From assembly GCF_026013605.1 (NCBI RefSeq), contig NZ_JAPDPJ010000012.1, positions 49,231-113,230 of the forward strand: a stretch of DNA of 64,000 bases. Direction: 5' to 3'. Each line of letters opens with the position of its first letter. Positions within the stretch are counted from its first letter, which is position 1. The notes beneath the pieces are model-generated. The model did no database searches and was not told the DNA's origin. It worked only from the letters and a program-made list of their open reading frames with translations. The DNA is from Plebeiibacterium sediminum (GTDB lineage Bacteria > Bacteroidota > Bacteroidia > Bacteroidales > Marinilabiliaceae). Below are positions 45,376 through 55,107 of this stretch, piece by piece. Made by a program: the position numbers and the translations under genes.

Positions 45376-47118
45376 TTACCACCCTGGATTTTGTTCAAAT
45401 TCTTCAAACATTAAAGCATCCTCTAGTGGAATTGGCCATCTATAATGCTTTTGATTGAATGTTAATGTAAAAAACGGAGTAGTAGATCGAGTAATTATAT
45501 AACCAGTTGGACTACCTGCATCTGCTTGAAAATCCAAAGCGTATAATTCGCGATGTTCAGCTTTATGCGCATCGCCCCAGCGTGAAAGATCAAAAAAACG
45601 TTTTCCTTCAAGATAAAACTCTACGGCACGTTCATTTTTAATTCGTTCTCTAAACGAACCTGCATCTTCCAAATAGATACTATTAACAGGTGGCATACCC
45701 ACTCTTGCCCGAACAATGTTTACTGCTTCAACTGCACTTAAGTTTGCACCACCTAACTTATAATTAGGTCCTCCAAGCTCATTTGCAGCTTCTGCATATT
45801 GTAAATACATTTCTGCTAAACGAAAGTAAATCACATGTGTAAATGGAGCACTAGTTCCCGACCACTGGTCTATATTTTTTGCCCAAAACTTACGAGCCAG
45901 AAAACCTGAGTAAGAATTATGTTCTGCACTTTTACGCTCATTCCCTCCATTGAACAATTCCATATATCTATCCGTCTGGCTAGTCCATCTTTCACCATTA
46001 AAAATAATAGATTGATAAAAGCGGGGATCACGATCTATAAATGGATCCTGATTATCAAAATCCTGATCGTCCTCAATCGCTAATCCGCGATTTGTTTCAA
46101 ACAGATCGACAAAGTTTGCAGAAGGACTAAAACCCTGAATTACTCCCCCGGCATTCAAACTTGGAGTTGTAAAAACTGCATACATACCACCATCAGTACT
46201 TGCTGCAAAATTCTCCCAAAGAATTTCATCATTATAGGGTTGATACATAAAAATACTATCAAAACCACTAGCATATTCTATGGTTTTCACACCTGAAGGT
46301 GTTGTATAAGTTACGTGATCGACATCGTTGCTTTGTAGTAATTTATATCTACCTGTAGATTGTGCCATATTAATCACATTCCATGCAGCTGTTGCTGCTG
46401 CTTCCCACTTACTCGCATCACCTTCCGGATTATTGCTTGGGCTGGCATCAAATAAGAAAGTTGAAGCCTTTAAAGCCATGGCAGATCCTACAGTTGGTCG
46501 TCCCATGTTTGCATCATCCCATTTTGCAGGTAATAAAGTAATTGCTGAATCACAATCTGCAGCAATATTAAGTGCTGTTTCATGGTAACTTAAACGAGAC
46601 AACGCAAAATTATCCGTTCCCTTAAATGCCTTTGTAATATATGGCATTCCACCTTGACGTTTAAGGAATTCATAATAATACCATGCTCGCATAAAATGAG
46701 CCTGTCCTTTTAACTGTTTAATCTGATTCTCAGTAGCAACTCCTTCTAATTGGTGCAGGTTTTCCAATACTAAATTAGCAATACGAATACTTTCCCAACT
46801 ATTCCAAACTCCATAAAACTGAAGAGCTTGACCTGTGTTATATGAACGAATCCAGTCCCCACTTTGTGCAATAGGCATAGTTTCCCATCCTGGTCCTAAA
46901 TACCCTTCATCACATAAAGCAGCAATGTATGAATAATCTCCTGCAGAGATATAATTATTCAAGTCTTTATACATCCTGTCTTCAAACTTTCTAAAGTTTG
47001 AATAATCTGTATATACCGCATCTGAATCTAGTCCAGCTGAATCCTGAACTTTATCGAGATAATCCTCACAACCAAACAGTGTGATTGCTGAGAACATTAT
47101 CAAAAATATCTTTTTCAT
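45376..47118 (-). CDS. SusD/RagB-family lipoprotein (first pair)
   Basis: 580 residues. Lipoprotein signal AITLFGC followed by EDYLDK, typical of SusD. The TPR region includes AHFMRAWYYYEFLKRQGGMPY, and the family motifs RIKNERAVEFYLEGKRFFDLSRW and the terminal YRWPIPLEDALMFEEFEQN are present. Unlike the second SusD, no insertion is present and the length is normal. It follows its SusC partner by 18 bp. Probable role: surface capture of the glycan and delivery to SusC. Confidence 0.95.
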   Translation of the reverse strand: MKKIFLIMFSAITLFGCEDYLDKVQDSAGLDSDAVYTDYSNFRKFEDRMYKDLNNYISAGDYSYIAALCDEGYLGPGWETMPIAQSGDWIRSYNTGQALQFYGVWNSWESIRIANLVLENLHQLEGVATENQIKQLKGQAHFMRAWYYYEFLKRQGGMPYITKAFKGTDNFALSRLSYHETALNIAADCDSAITLLPAKWDDANMGRPTVGSAMALKASTFLFDASPSNNPEGDASKWEAAATAAWNVINMAQSTGRYKLLQSNDVDHVTYTTPSGVKTIEYASGFDSIFMYQPYNDEILWENFAASTDGGMYAVFTTPSLNAGGVIQGFSPSANFVDLFETNRGLAIEDDQDFDNQDPFIDRDPRFYQSIIFNGERWTSQTDRYMELFNGGNERKSAEHNSYSGFLARKFWAKNIDQWSGTSAPFTHVIYFRLAEMYLQYAEAANELGGPNYKLGGANLSAVEAVNIVRARVGMPPVNSIYLEDAGSFRERIKNERAVEFYLEGKRFFDLSRWGDAHKAEHRELYALDFQADAGSPTGYIITRSTTPFFTLTFNQKHYRWPIPLEDALMFEEFEQNPGW

Positions 47119-47136
47119 ACGAATCGGTTTTTCGAA

Positions 47137-50100
47137 TTAAAATGTCACATTTAGCTCTAACGTATATCTTTTGGTTTGCGGATAAGCTCCAAAATCAACC
47201 CCGTAATTGAATCCTTCCGGGTCTCCTCCCCAACTACGTTTTTTCCATGTATATAAATTAGTTCCAACAAGAGCAAGACTCATGTTCTTTACACCTATTG
47301 TTTTCAAGGCTGGAATTTCTAAATTATAACCAATTCTAGCATTTCGTAAACGAACATATTGACCATCTATCATTGAATAATTACTGATCTGGTAATTATA
47401 TTGATTTGTTGCTTCCGTATGAACTGATGGAAATTCCGGGTTTGTATTGGTTGGAGTCCAGTGATTTGCATGTGCTGTATATGCATTATGTTTATTTTGT
47501 GAAAATGGATACAAATAAAACATTCCTCCTTGTCTCATTGGAGTTTGCACTGCACTGATTCCATAAAACGAAACATCTCCATACCATTTTTTATAAGTTA
47601 ATCCTAGTTTAGCATTCCATGTTACATTAGGTACTGTAGGTGCTTTAGCAACTACCCAATCCTGTTTATCAACACTTCCATCTCCATTAAAGTCCATAAA
47701 TTTTAAATCTCCTTCAATTGGGCTTCCTCCTGTTGCTAATGGCCATATAAACAATTCATCAAAATCCTGATAAAATCCTTGGTCTACCAAACCTGTACCC
47801 GGAGTATAACTACCAATACGTCTTCCTATATCTACAGGCTTACCTTCTGCTCTCAAGTTAAATGGCGTTTTCTCAGGTTCATCGTAATAAACCACTCTAT
47901 TCTCGGACATAGACAGATTACCGTCAAAAAGAAGTCCTAATCCGTTTCCTAATTGCTTATACAACGAAACATCTATCTCAATACCATGACTTTTTGTTTC
48001 TCCAAGGTTACCTCGTATTTCACTAACTCCAACATAACTAGGTACAGACATTCTTTGTTGCAGCATATTTTTTCTTCTCTCATTAAACAAGTCTACGTTT
48101 ATTGATATCAAACTTTTAAAGAAAGCCATTTCAAACCCTAGGTTTTGCTTTATAGCTTCTTCCCATGTAGCATCTGTAACAGGTATTTGTCCCTCCTTTA
48201 TATATGGATAATATTGCATTGGGTATCCAAATCCTACAGAAGCATCTTCTTCTGCATACTCTGAGATATAAAGCCACCTGTCTATACCAGCATCGCTACC
48301 TACTTTACCCCATGAATATTTAATTTTAAATGAATTCATAACACCAGTTATTGGCAAAAAGAATTTTTCATTGGAAACCATCCAACCTGCTGCAAAAGCA
48401 GGAAACGTTCCAAAACGTAATCCTGGTGCAAATTTTTCTGATCCTGTATGAGCTACACTTGCTTCAAAAAAGTAACGATTATCAAAATTATATGTACCTC
48501 TACCAACCCAATTTTCTTCGTAATGTGGAAAATCATTAATTCCACGCGATTCCCTTCTACTGAAAACTCCTACTACACCAACATTATGTTTTTCAAATTG
48601 GCGGTTATAATTTAATTGTCCTTCATAATAGTGTGAACGTGCCACTTGCCACAAATCATCAGAATTACTAACTGTCAATGGGGGCTGGGGAGTATCAAAA
48701 TCTTCAGCTCCATTATTAGTGTAACGCATCCATTTCTGTGTTATAGGATCCAAATAATATCCAAAATATTGATCTAAACGATAGGTTTTATTATAAATAG
48801 CCTGACTGTTATATGAATATAATCCTGAAACAGAAAGTCCTGGTGTAATAAAATCAAGTGCTTGTGTTAAGCGTAAATCTGAGTTAATTTCATTTGCTTT
48901 TTTACGGATGAATCCCTGTCCTCCCATCCAATTCAAACGAACCTCACCCTGATCTGGATTAATCATTGGTCTAGTGCCGGTTTGATTATATGGTATTACA
49001 TCATCAGGATACTGTCTTATTGCATCTTCTGGATAAAATGCCATTACTGTAGGAGAAGAAAACCACAATTCCTGAGTAAAAGTATCTTCAGGTTTATTCC
49101 AAACCTTTATATTTCCCCCTAAATTGACGGAAAGCTTTGTTGTATTTGTTAAATTAAAATCAAGATTATTTCTAAAATTATAACGTCTATGCCAATAATG
49201 AGCATTCTTTTTATCATAGTCATATGGAAAGTCATTACCTACTGAAAAAATATCACCTTCATTTAAGTAACCTAAGGAAACAAAATACTGAACAAAATCA
49301 TTTCCTCCTCGTGCGTTTAAATTATATGACTGATCGAACCCTGGCTCAAATAAATAGTCCATCCAGTTAAAATCAGGATACAAATAAGGTAAATCCTGAT
49401 TTTTATAATGCTCAAGTTCTTCATCTGAAACAAGCATGTCCCATTTACCGTCATTCTTCCATGCTTCATTACGCAATAGCATCGTTTCATAAGAATTCAT
49501 ATACTCAGGTAATACGGCAGCTTCCTTCATTGTAAAATTCGCAGAAAAATCAAGTTCTACAGCACCTGCACGTCCTCTTTTTGTATTTACTATAATTACT
49601 CCATTTGCACCTTTTACACCATAAACAGCAGTTGCAGATGCATCTTTAAGTATAGAAATTGAAGCTATTTCATTTGGGTCAATATTCGAAAATTTACGCT
49701 CAACACCATCTACTATAACTAAAGGATTATTATTACCCATTGATGATGTTCCCCGAATAGCCATCTGAATTGGAGAGGCTGCATAATATCCTCCAATTGC
49801 TTCTTCTCCTGGTGTAGGGTCAGTCATAATAACTGTTAATCCGGGAAGGCTACCTTGCAAAGTATTTTCAATACTCCCTCCCATTTTTACGCTTTTCAGT
49901 TTTTCGCCTGAAACTTGCGAAACAGCTCCAACAACAGATTCTTTCTTTTGTACACCATAAGCTACCACCATGACCTCTTCAATATCCTTGGTGTCACTGC
50001 TCATAGCAACCTTAAGTTCTTTTGTGCTTTTGATTTCTATTTCTCTGTTCTTAAAACCAATGAAAGAAATTTTTAATACATCACCAATACTTGCATTTAT

Positions 50101-50301
50101 ACTAAAATTCCCATCAAAATCTGTGACAGTTCCTTCGGATGTCCCAACTTTTATAATCGAAGCGCCAGGAATAGGCAATCCCTGCTCATCATAAACCTTA
50201 CCTGTTATAATAGAAGATTGCCCTGAAGCTGACAACGGCACTAATACAAGTGCTGCCATAAACAGAAACAACCTCATTATTACAATAATTTTGTATTTCA
50301 T
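47137..50301 (-). CDS. SusC/RagA-family TonB-linked outer-membrane protein (first pair)
   Basis: 1054 residues. Signal peptide to LSASGQ; a start at the internal Met at 50277 is also possible. The carboxypeptidase-like domain (ITGKVYDEQGLPIPGASIIK), the TonB-box-like VMVVAYGVQKKESVVGAVS, the plug (SLPGLTVI, NPLVIVDGVERKF, ISILKDASATAVYGVKGANGVII) and a barrel ending RYTLELNVTF are all canonical. First gene of the leftward operon; 1.2 kb of AT-rich DNA lies upstream. No clear -7 box was found close to the start. Confidence 0.95.
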   Translation of the reverse strand: MKYKIIVIMRLFLFMAALVLVPLSASGQSSIITGKVYDEQGLPIPGASIIKVGTSEGTVTDFDGNFSINASIGDVLKISFIGFKNREIEIKSTKELKVAMSSDTKDIEEVMVVAYGVQKKESVVGAVSQVSGEKLKSVKMGGSIENTLQGSLPGLTVIMTDPTPGEEAIGGYYAASPIQMAIRGTSSMGNNNPLVIVDGVERKFSNIDPNEIASISILKDASATAVYGVKGANGVIIVNTKRGRAGAVELDFSANFTMKEAAVLPEYMNSYETMLLRNEAWKNDGKWDMLVSDEELEHYKNQDLPYLYPDFNWMDYLFEPGFDQSYNLNARGGNDFVQYFVSLGYLNEGDIFSVGNDFPYDYDKKNAHYWHRRYNFRNNLDFNLTNTTKLSVNLGGNIKVWNKPEDTFTQELWFSSPTVMAFYPEDAIRQYPDDVIPYNQTGTRPMINPDQGEVRLNWMGGQGFIRKKANEINSDLRLTQALDFITPGLSVSGLYSYNSQAIYNKTYRLDQYFGYYLDPITQKWMRYTNNGAEDFDTPQPPLTVSNSDDLWQVARSHYYEGQLNYNRQFEKHNVGVVGVFSRRESRGINDFPHYEENWVGRGTYNFDNRYFFEASVAHTGSEKFAPGLRFGTFPAFAAGWMVSNEKFFLPITGVMNSFKIKYSWGKVGSDAGIDRWLYISEYAEEDASVGFGYPMQYYPYIKEGQIPVTDATWEEAIKQNLGFEMAFFKSLISINVDLFNERRKNMLQQRMSVPSYVGVSEIRGNLGETKSHGIEIDVSLYKQLGNGLGLLFDGNLSMSENRVVYYDEPEKTPFNLRAEGKPVDIGRRIGSYTPGTGLVDQGFYQDFDELFIWPLATGGSPIEGDLKFMDFNGDGSVDKQDWVVAKAPTVPNVTWNAKLGLTYKKWYGDVSFYGISAVQTPMRQGGMFYLYPFSQNKHNAYTAHANHWTPTNTNPEFPSVHTEATNQYNYQISNYSMIDGQYVRLRNARIGYNLEIPALKTIGVKNMSLALVGTNLYTWKKRSWGGDPEGFNYGVDFGAYPQTKRYTLELNVTF

Positions 50302-51543
50302 TTACATCACTTTTTAATTGTTTTGTCAGATAAGAAGTATTAAAAAATCTGATCTTTTTTAAATAATACTAAACTTGTGTTTATAAATAACACATCTATT
50401 TCATCGGTTAAATAAAATCATAACTGCCAATTTTCATTTACACAATTATTATTTTACTCATTCCAATTAGATAATCAATTAATTCACTTATCAGCACCTA
50501 GCCATGAGTGCTTTGATTAAAAAAGTAACTCAACAATTGCATCTTTACTTTTGTACAATTATTGATTTTTAATAAATAACTTTTGCTTTCTTCCATAAAT
50601 AATTGTTTTAAAATTAGAGTTTAAAAAAGGTTACTTCAAACTTGCAAATTTTAAACTACGCACATTCACACATATGTTTTTTTAATTCGAACACCTGTGT
50701 AAACACCTTAATTCAGATACAATTACCTTATGTTTTAACATGAATATTCTTATTCTCTTACGTTTTGTTTTAACTTCGTATATATAAAAGACTAATAAAC
50801 TTATTTACCGACACTTAAAACAGAAAACACACAACATATAACCTTTTAAAATAGACATCTGTACTTGCTTTTAAACATATGTATTAACACACAACCACAT
50901 ACACTAAACGCTTTATGCTATTACAATTAATAGCTAAACCTGAGTATAAAATGTGAAGCTTAAGGTATATGGACTTATAATTAGTAACCTACATGAATGC
51001 TATCATCCTGATTTATTTATAAAAGCAGAGCATTTCAAAAAGATTTTGAATTTAGATTTTTGCATTAATAAAATATGTCAACAGACAGTAATCCTATATT
51101 TTGGAACATGATCCACAAAAATAAAAAATTGACCTTATACATAGTAGTAACTTAATATTGATTTTAAATACCTATTCAAGATATTATCCAATAAGTATTT
51201 CAATTCAAATTTCATATAAATGATTTCACCATATATTAGATATGCACCTTTTTTTTCAAAAGCAATTTTTTAACCTTAGCAACGACTAAAAATATGAGAG
51301 GATAATACACTTTTTAAGGCTTGTGTAGCTTTATGATCTCACATCCAGTATTCCCTTTGAAATATAAAAATATCTTTAACCTAATGAATTCATTACTTTC
51401 TTCCTTTTATTATCATAACACAAAAGTAAGAAGCCACACTCTTTGAGTGTGGCCTCTAAATAACCTTACAATGGGGATACAATATTTGATTATAAATAAA
51501 TCATACTTTCATTTACATGAAATCTTAAATCTAACAATCCATA
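50302..51543. other. Long non-coding gap upstream of the susCD operon
   Basis: 1.24 kb, strongly AT-rich, no convincing coding sequence on either strand. It must hold the operon promoter and regulator sites. The 8-bp palindrome ACATATGT occurs at 50670-50677 and 50875-50882, and a related AACATATGTT at 36311. The terminator of the GH97 fusion gene is at 51433. No RNA gene recognised. Confidence 0.6.
51433..51453 (-). terminator. Terminator of the GH97 fusion gene
   Basis: Perfect 9-bp stem GCCACACTC / GAGTGTGGC with a 3-base loop, followed on the leftward strand by a T-rich stretch, 90 bp after the stop codon. Confidence 0.85.
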
Positions 51544-54500
51544 TTACTTCGTAACTTTTACAATATCACTTCCCTTTAAATGAAATCGATAAGCCCACTG
51601 TTCCTCTTGTGAACTATCTGTTTTTGGGGCTCCCCAATTAAATTTAATCGGCCAGTGTTTTGTTGGAGCACCACTAACCACAAACCATAAGTATGCTGTA
51701 TTTTCCGGCACGGTAAAACTTACGCTACCTTCATGTTCTTTTGCCACATCACCATATACTCTTTGGCCGGATTTTAAACTGGCCACAAAACCATATCTCC
51801 ATCCTGCATAATCTGTTTTTACATTCGTATACCCCGGAGCACCGGCTATGCCTTTAAAATCTATATTAACAACGTTTCCCTCTGTTGGAACCTTTAATTG
51901 AATGGCATTATATCCATAGTTCTGAGGTGCGTTAAGTGAATCAATCCTATACCAGCCATTGCCTTCATCTACTAATTTTGTTTGGTGAAGATTTGCATAT
52001 TGTGAAGCCACATGTTCCACTCGGTCCAAATCCCAGGTTACAAAACGACGACAGGCATCAAACATCTCATCATTAAACTGCTGCTGCGTAATACCTGTTA
52101 TCCTCTTATATGTTGTTACAGGATCCTCTCCTGTTTTTGTTGCTCTGCTTAATTTTCCAAAAAATTCTTTACCGTGTAACTGCGACCAATATTCAAGTAC
52201 AAAAGGGGAATGATACATATTAAGGGGATGCAAAAATGACAAATGTGTTCCTTTTAGAAAAGCATCCAGGTGATATTTTTCAAATGTCATCCATTCAGGA
52301 TACACCTGCCACAACATATACTGGGCAGACATTTCCATGATTGGTCCTGTTGGCCCTGCCCCGCAATCGGCATTACTTAAATACTGGAAACTATGTCCCA
52401 TTTCATGAGCTAAGGCACCATAAGGTTCTTTAGTTATTCGCACTGCAGGCGTCCATAAAACACCAACTTTATCCTCAGCACCTCCACCAAAGGCAGTTCC
52501 CTCATCTCCTCCAAAAACAAACAGAAGTAGTTTATATGTATCGGTAAGCGAACAACCTTTCTGAACCATTTGAAGCTCATCAGTGTAATACTTATAAAAA
52601 CGTTCACACTCCTCGATAACGCGCTGAGGCGAAAATCTTTTGGTTGAATCGGGATTTACCATAGGATTTTCACCATACTCCTTATGCCAGAATAAAGCCA
52701 GGTTTTCTGATTGCAATGATCGGCTATAACAATATTCACTCTGATCATTATTAAAATCATTGTTCTCAGGAATCATATATATTTCTTTCGGCAAACAAAG
52801 TTCTTTCTTAGCTGTTAGCTGATGGTATGTTAACTTCACCACAAATCCGCCACCTGAGGCACAATCCATATTCAGTACCGACTTATGATTAACTGTTAAT
52901 TTACGCACCTTATAATCTGCAGCCTGTTTATTTGCATTAATACCATCCTGGTAAATTGTGGCACTATAAATACCTGAGGCATTTAAGAATGATAAATCAA
53001 CATTCAAACTTCTTTCTTCCCAATTAGTTAATCCACCTATATACCAATCATTTCCATATCTTCTGGCGGTAACAATATATTCACCCAATTTTCCTGTAAG
53101 AATTTTTGTTTCATCGGCTACTAAAGGAATATCAGATAGAAACTTCGTAAAGTCATCTTCTTTTTCGTAATAAACCGGAGCATCACAAAGCATTGTCAAA
53201 GGTGAGTCAAAAACCACATAAGTAGCCAACTGATGACAACGTGTTCCCTGACTTAATGGATTGCTATAAATGGGTTGAAAATCTCTTTTGGTTGCATTAC
53301 GCATAGCTCCCGGAGTATAATCAACAGATCCGGCCATCATTCGTATAAATGGAAAGGTAACATCATAGGCAGGCATATCCACTTCCGGAGTACTCCATTT
53401 CATTTCTTCCATTCCAAATACACCTTCAAAATTTAATATATTAGGATAGGTTCTGTTTAATCCGGTAGGTTTATAAAAACCATGTAAATCCAGCACCAGT
53501 TTATATTGAGCAGCCTTTTCTGCAATTCGGTATACCATTTTAACCGCTTCCTGATCATCCCTGTCTAAAAAGTCCACTTTAAAACCTTTAACACCCAGAT
53601 GTGAATAATACTTACAGGCTTCCTCCAATTGCTGATCCAGCACATTAAATACGGTCCATAAAATGATGCTTACATTTCTTTTTTCTGCATAATCCACCAA
53701 CTCTTTAATATCCAACTGAGGCACAACTTCAAACAAATCTCCCTTCTTGCCATTGTACCAGCCCTCATCCAATATCACATATTCCAAACCGTACTTTGAA
53801 GCAAAATCAATATAGTATTTATACGTTTCCATATTAATTCCTGCCTCAAAATCCACATGGTACAATCCCCAGTCGTTCCACCATTCCCAAGCACATTTAC
53901 CTGGTTTGATCCAGCTGCAATCGCCAATCCTGTTTTTAGAGGCTAAGGCATAAACCAGATTATTAACCGGCATTTCAATATCCTTTTCTGATACAGAAAT
54001 GATGCGCCATGGTAATTGTTGCTTGGCGTTTAACTTAGCAATATATGATTCTCTTTGAGTTACATGCTCCTGACTTCGCCACGAATAATAATCCACTTCA
54101 GCAGGATATCCGGCAAAAACACCCTCAAAACCTTTTTGTGAAGGATTTACTCTTAAAAACATTCCGGGATAATCCTCTAAATCAGACTCTGTGATGGTTA
54201 ACTTCTTTCCTTCTTTTAAATCAACTGTCATAGGTAGAAAAATCAAACTCGAATCCACCTTATTTAAATCAGTTACAGCGTAAGTATTTTGAAAAGCCAT
54301 TGCCAAAGGATCCTTTTTCCCGGTAGTATGGGCTGCATACACTTTATAATTCTCATCGAAATTAAAATGAGCTGTTTCATTGCTTACTACCAGATTATTG
54401 TTCTGATCAACAATAAAGCGATAGGCAACTCCTCCATTGTTATACACCCTGAACTCCAGTTGAAATCCATTTTTAAACGTTGTGAGTAACTTTCTGTAGT

Positions 54501-54801
54501 GAACAGTAAATGATGAAAACCTATAGAATGGAGATTCAATGCTTTCGTTTACCACATCCTTATGAAAACTTTTTACTTTAGGATTTTCACCTAACACAGT
54601 TCCATCCTCAAGTTGCAGAGCTATTTCAGATTGATCCAGTACCAGCTGATCTGAATGATAGATCTTATATGAAATGGCTTTATCGTAATTTATTTCTACT
54701 TTGGTTTTACCATCAGGAGAGCGAACTTCTATATTTTTTGCAGAACAATAATGTGAGAAAACAATCAAAATTGTCAGAAGAACAAATACACTTCTTTTCA
54801 T
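51544..54801 (-). CDS. GH97 enzyme (probable alpha-galactosidase) fused to a DUF6055-like HExxH domain
   Basis: Start 54801 gives a clean signal peptide (MKRSVFVLLTILIVFS). About 1085 residues. GH97 N-terminal, catalytic and C-terminal domains span about 20-660: WEWWNDWGLYHV, YVILDEGWY, and GFKVDFLDRDDQ, whose first Asp (about 410) matches the nucleophile position of retaining GH97 alpha-galactosidases, plus NFEGVFGMEEM with candidate acid/base Glu. The last 400 residues carry the DUF6055-like domain with LAHEMGHSFQY (HExxH at about 799-803), the downstream Glu in IMEMSAQYMLWQ, and GWRYGFVASLKSGQRVYG. GH97 alone is about 650 residues, so this is a true fusion. It is divergent from the regulator at 55108. 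The fusion suggests that sugar removal and backbone cleavage are coupled. Confidence 0.88.
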   Translation of the reverse strand: MKRSVFVLLTILIVFSHYCSAKNIEVRSPDGKTKVEINYDKAISYKIYHSDQLVLDQSEIALQLEDGTVLGENPKVKSFHKDVVNESIESPFYRFSSFTVHYRKLLTTFKNGFQLEFRVYNNGGVAYRFIVDQNNNLVVSNETAHFNFDENYKVYAAHTTGKKDPLAMAFQNTYAVTDLNKVDSSLIFLPMTVDLKEGKKLTITESDLEDYPGMFLRVNPSQKGFEGVFAGYPAEVDYYSWRSQEHVTQRESYIAKLNAKQQLPWRIISVSEKDIEMPVNNLVYALASKNRIGDCSWIKPGKCAWEWWNDWGLYHVDFEAGINMETYKYYIDFASKYGLEYVILDEGWYNGKKGDLFEVVPQLDIKELVDYAEKRNVSIILWTVFNVLDQQLEEACKYYSHLGVKGFKVDFLDRDDQEAVKMVYRIAEKAAQYKLVLDLHGFYKPTGLNRTYPNILNFEGVFGMEEMKWSTPEVDMPAYDVTFPFIRMMAGSVDYTPGAMRNATKRDFQPIYSNPLSQGTRCHQLATYVVFDSPLTMLCDAPVYYEKEDDFTKFLSDIPLVADETKILTGKLGEYIVTARRYGNDWYIGGLTNWEERSLNVDLSFLNASGIYSATIYQDGINANKQAADYKVRKLTVNHKSVLNMDCASGGGFVVKLTYHQLTAKKELCLPKEIYMIPENNDFNNDQSEYCYSRSLQSENLALFWHKEYGENPMVNPDSTKRFSPQRVIEECERFYKYYTDELQMVQKGCSLTDTYKLLLFVFGGDEGTAFGGGAEDKVGVLWTPAVRITKEPYGALAHEMGHSFQYLSNADCGAGPTGPIMEMSAQYMLWQVYPEWMTFEKYHLDAFLKGTHLSFLHPLNMYHSPFVLEYWSQLHGKEFFGKLSRATKTGEDPVTTYKRITGITQQQFNDEMFDACRRFVTWDLDRVEHVASQYANLHQTKLVDEGNGWYRIDSLNAPQNYGYNAIQLKVPTEGNVVNIDFKGIAGAPGYTNVKTDYAGWRYGFVASLKSGQRVYGDVAKEHEGSVSFTVPENTAYLWFVVSGAPTKHWPIKFNWGAPKTDSSQEEQWAYRFHLKGSDIVKVTK

Positions 54802-55107
54802 TAATTCATTAGTTAAATTTGTAACATAACTTATCATTTTCAAAATTCAGTTTTTCGTAGAATTTGAATAGAAACAAATGTGTTATTTTCTCAAACACAT
54901 GTTTTCAAGCCATTTAGCCCACACTGCTCAAAACCTAATCTATTACACAACATATCAATATATTAAAGCATTAAATCAGTACTATAACAGACTAATTTCA
55001 GTGTTTCAGGGGTAGCTTCATCATCTAAAATCATTGTATTTTTAATATCTTCGTTGGGTGGGTTTACATCCGGGTTCGATTTAAATTTGAGATAGTAAGA
55101 TTAAAAC
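54802..55107. promoter_or_regulatory. Divergent promoter region of the GH97 fusion and regulator genes
   Basis: 306 bp between divergent starts. TAAATTTG at 55082-55089 fits a -7 box for the regulator gene, 18 bp before its ATG, though the nearest TTG lies 25 bp upstream, longer than usual. No clear box for the leftward gene was found. Confidence 0.4.

Noticed and set aside
50302..51543. Small gene or RNA gene in the long gap
   Set aside because: No frame of reasonable length, no recognisable RNA fold apart from the GH97 terminator; treated as regulatory DNA.
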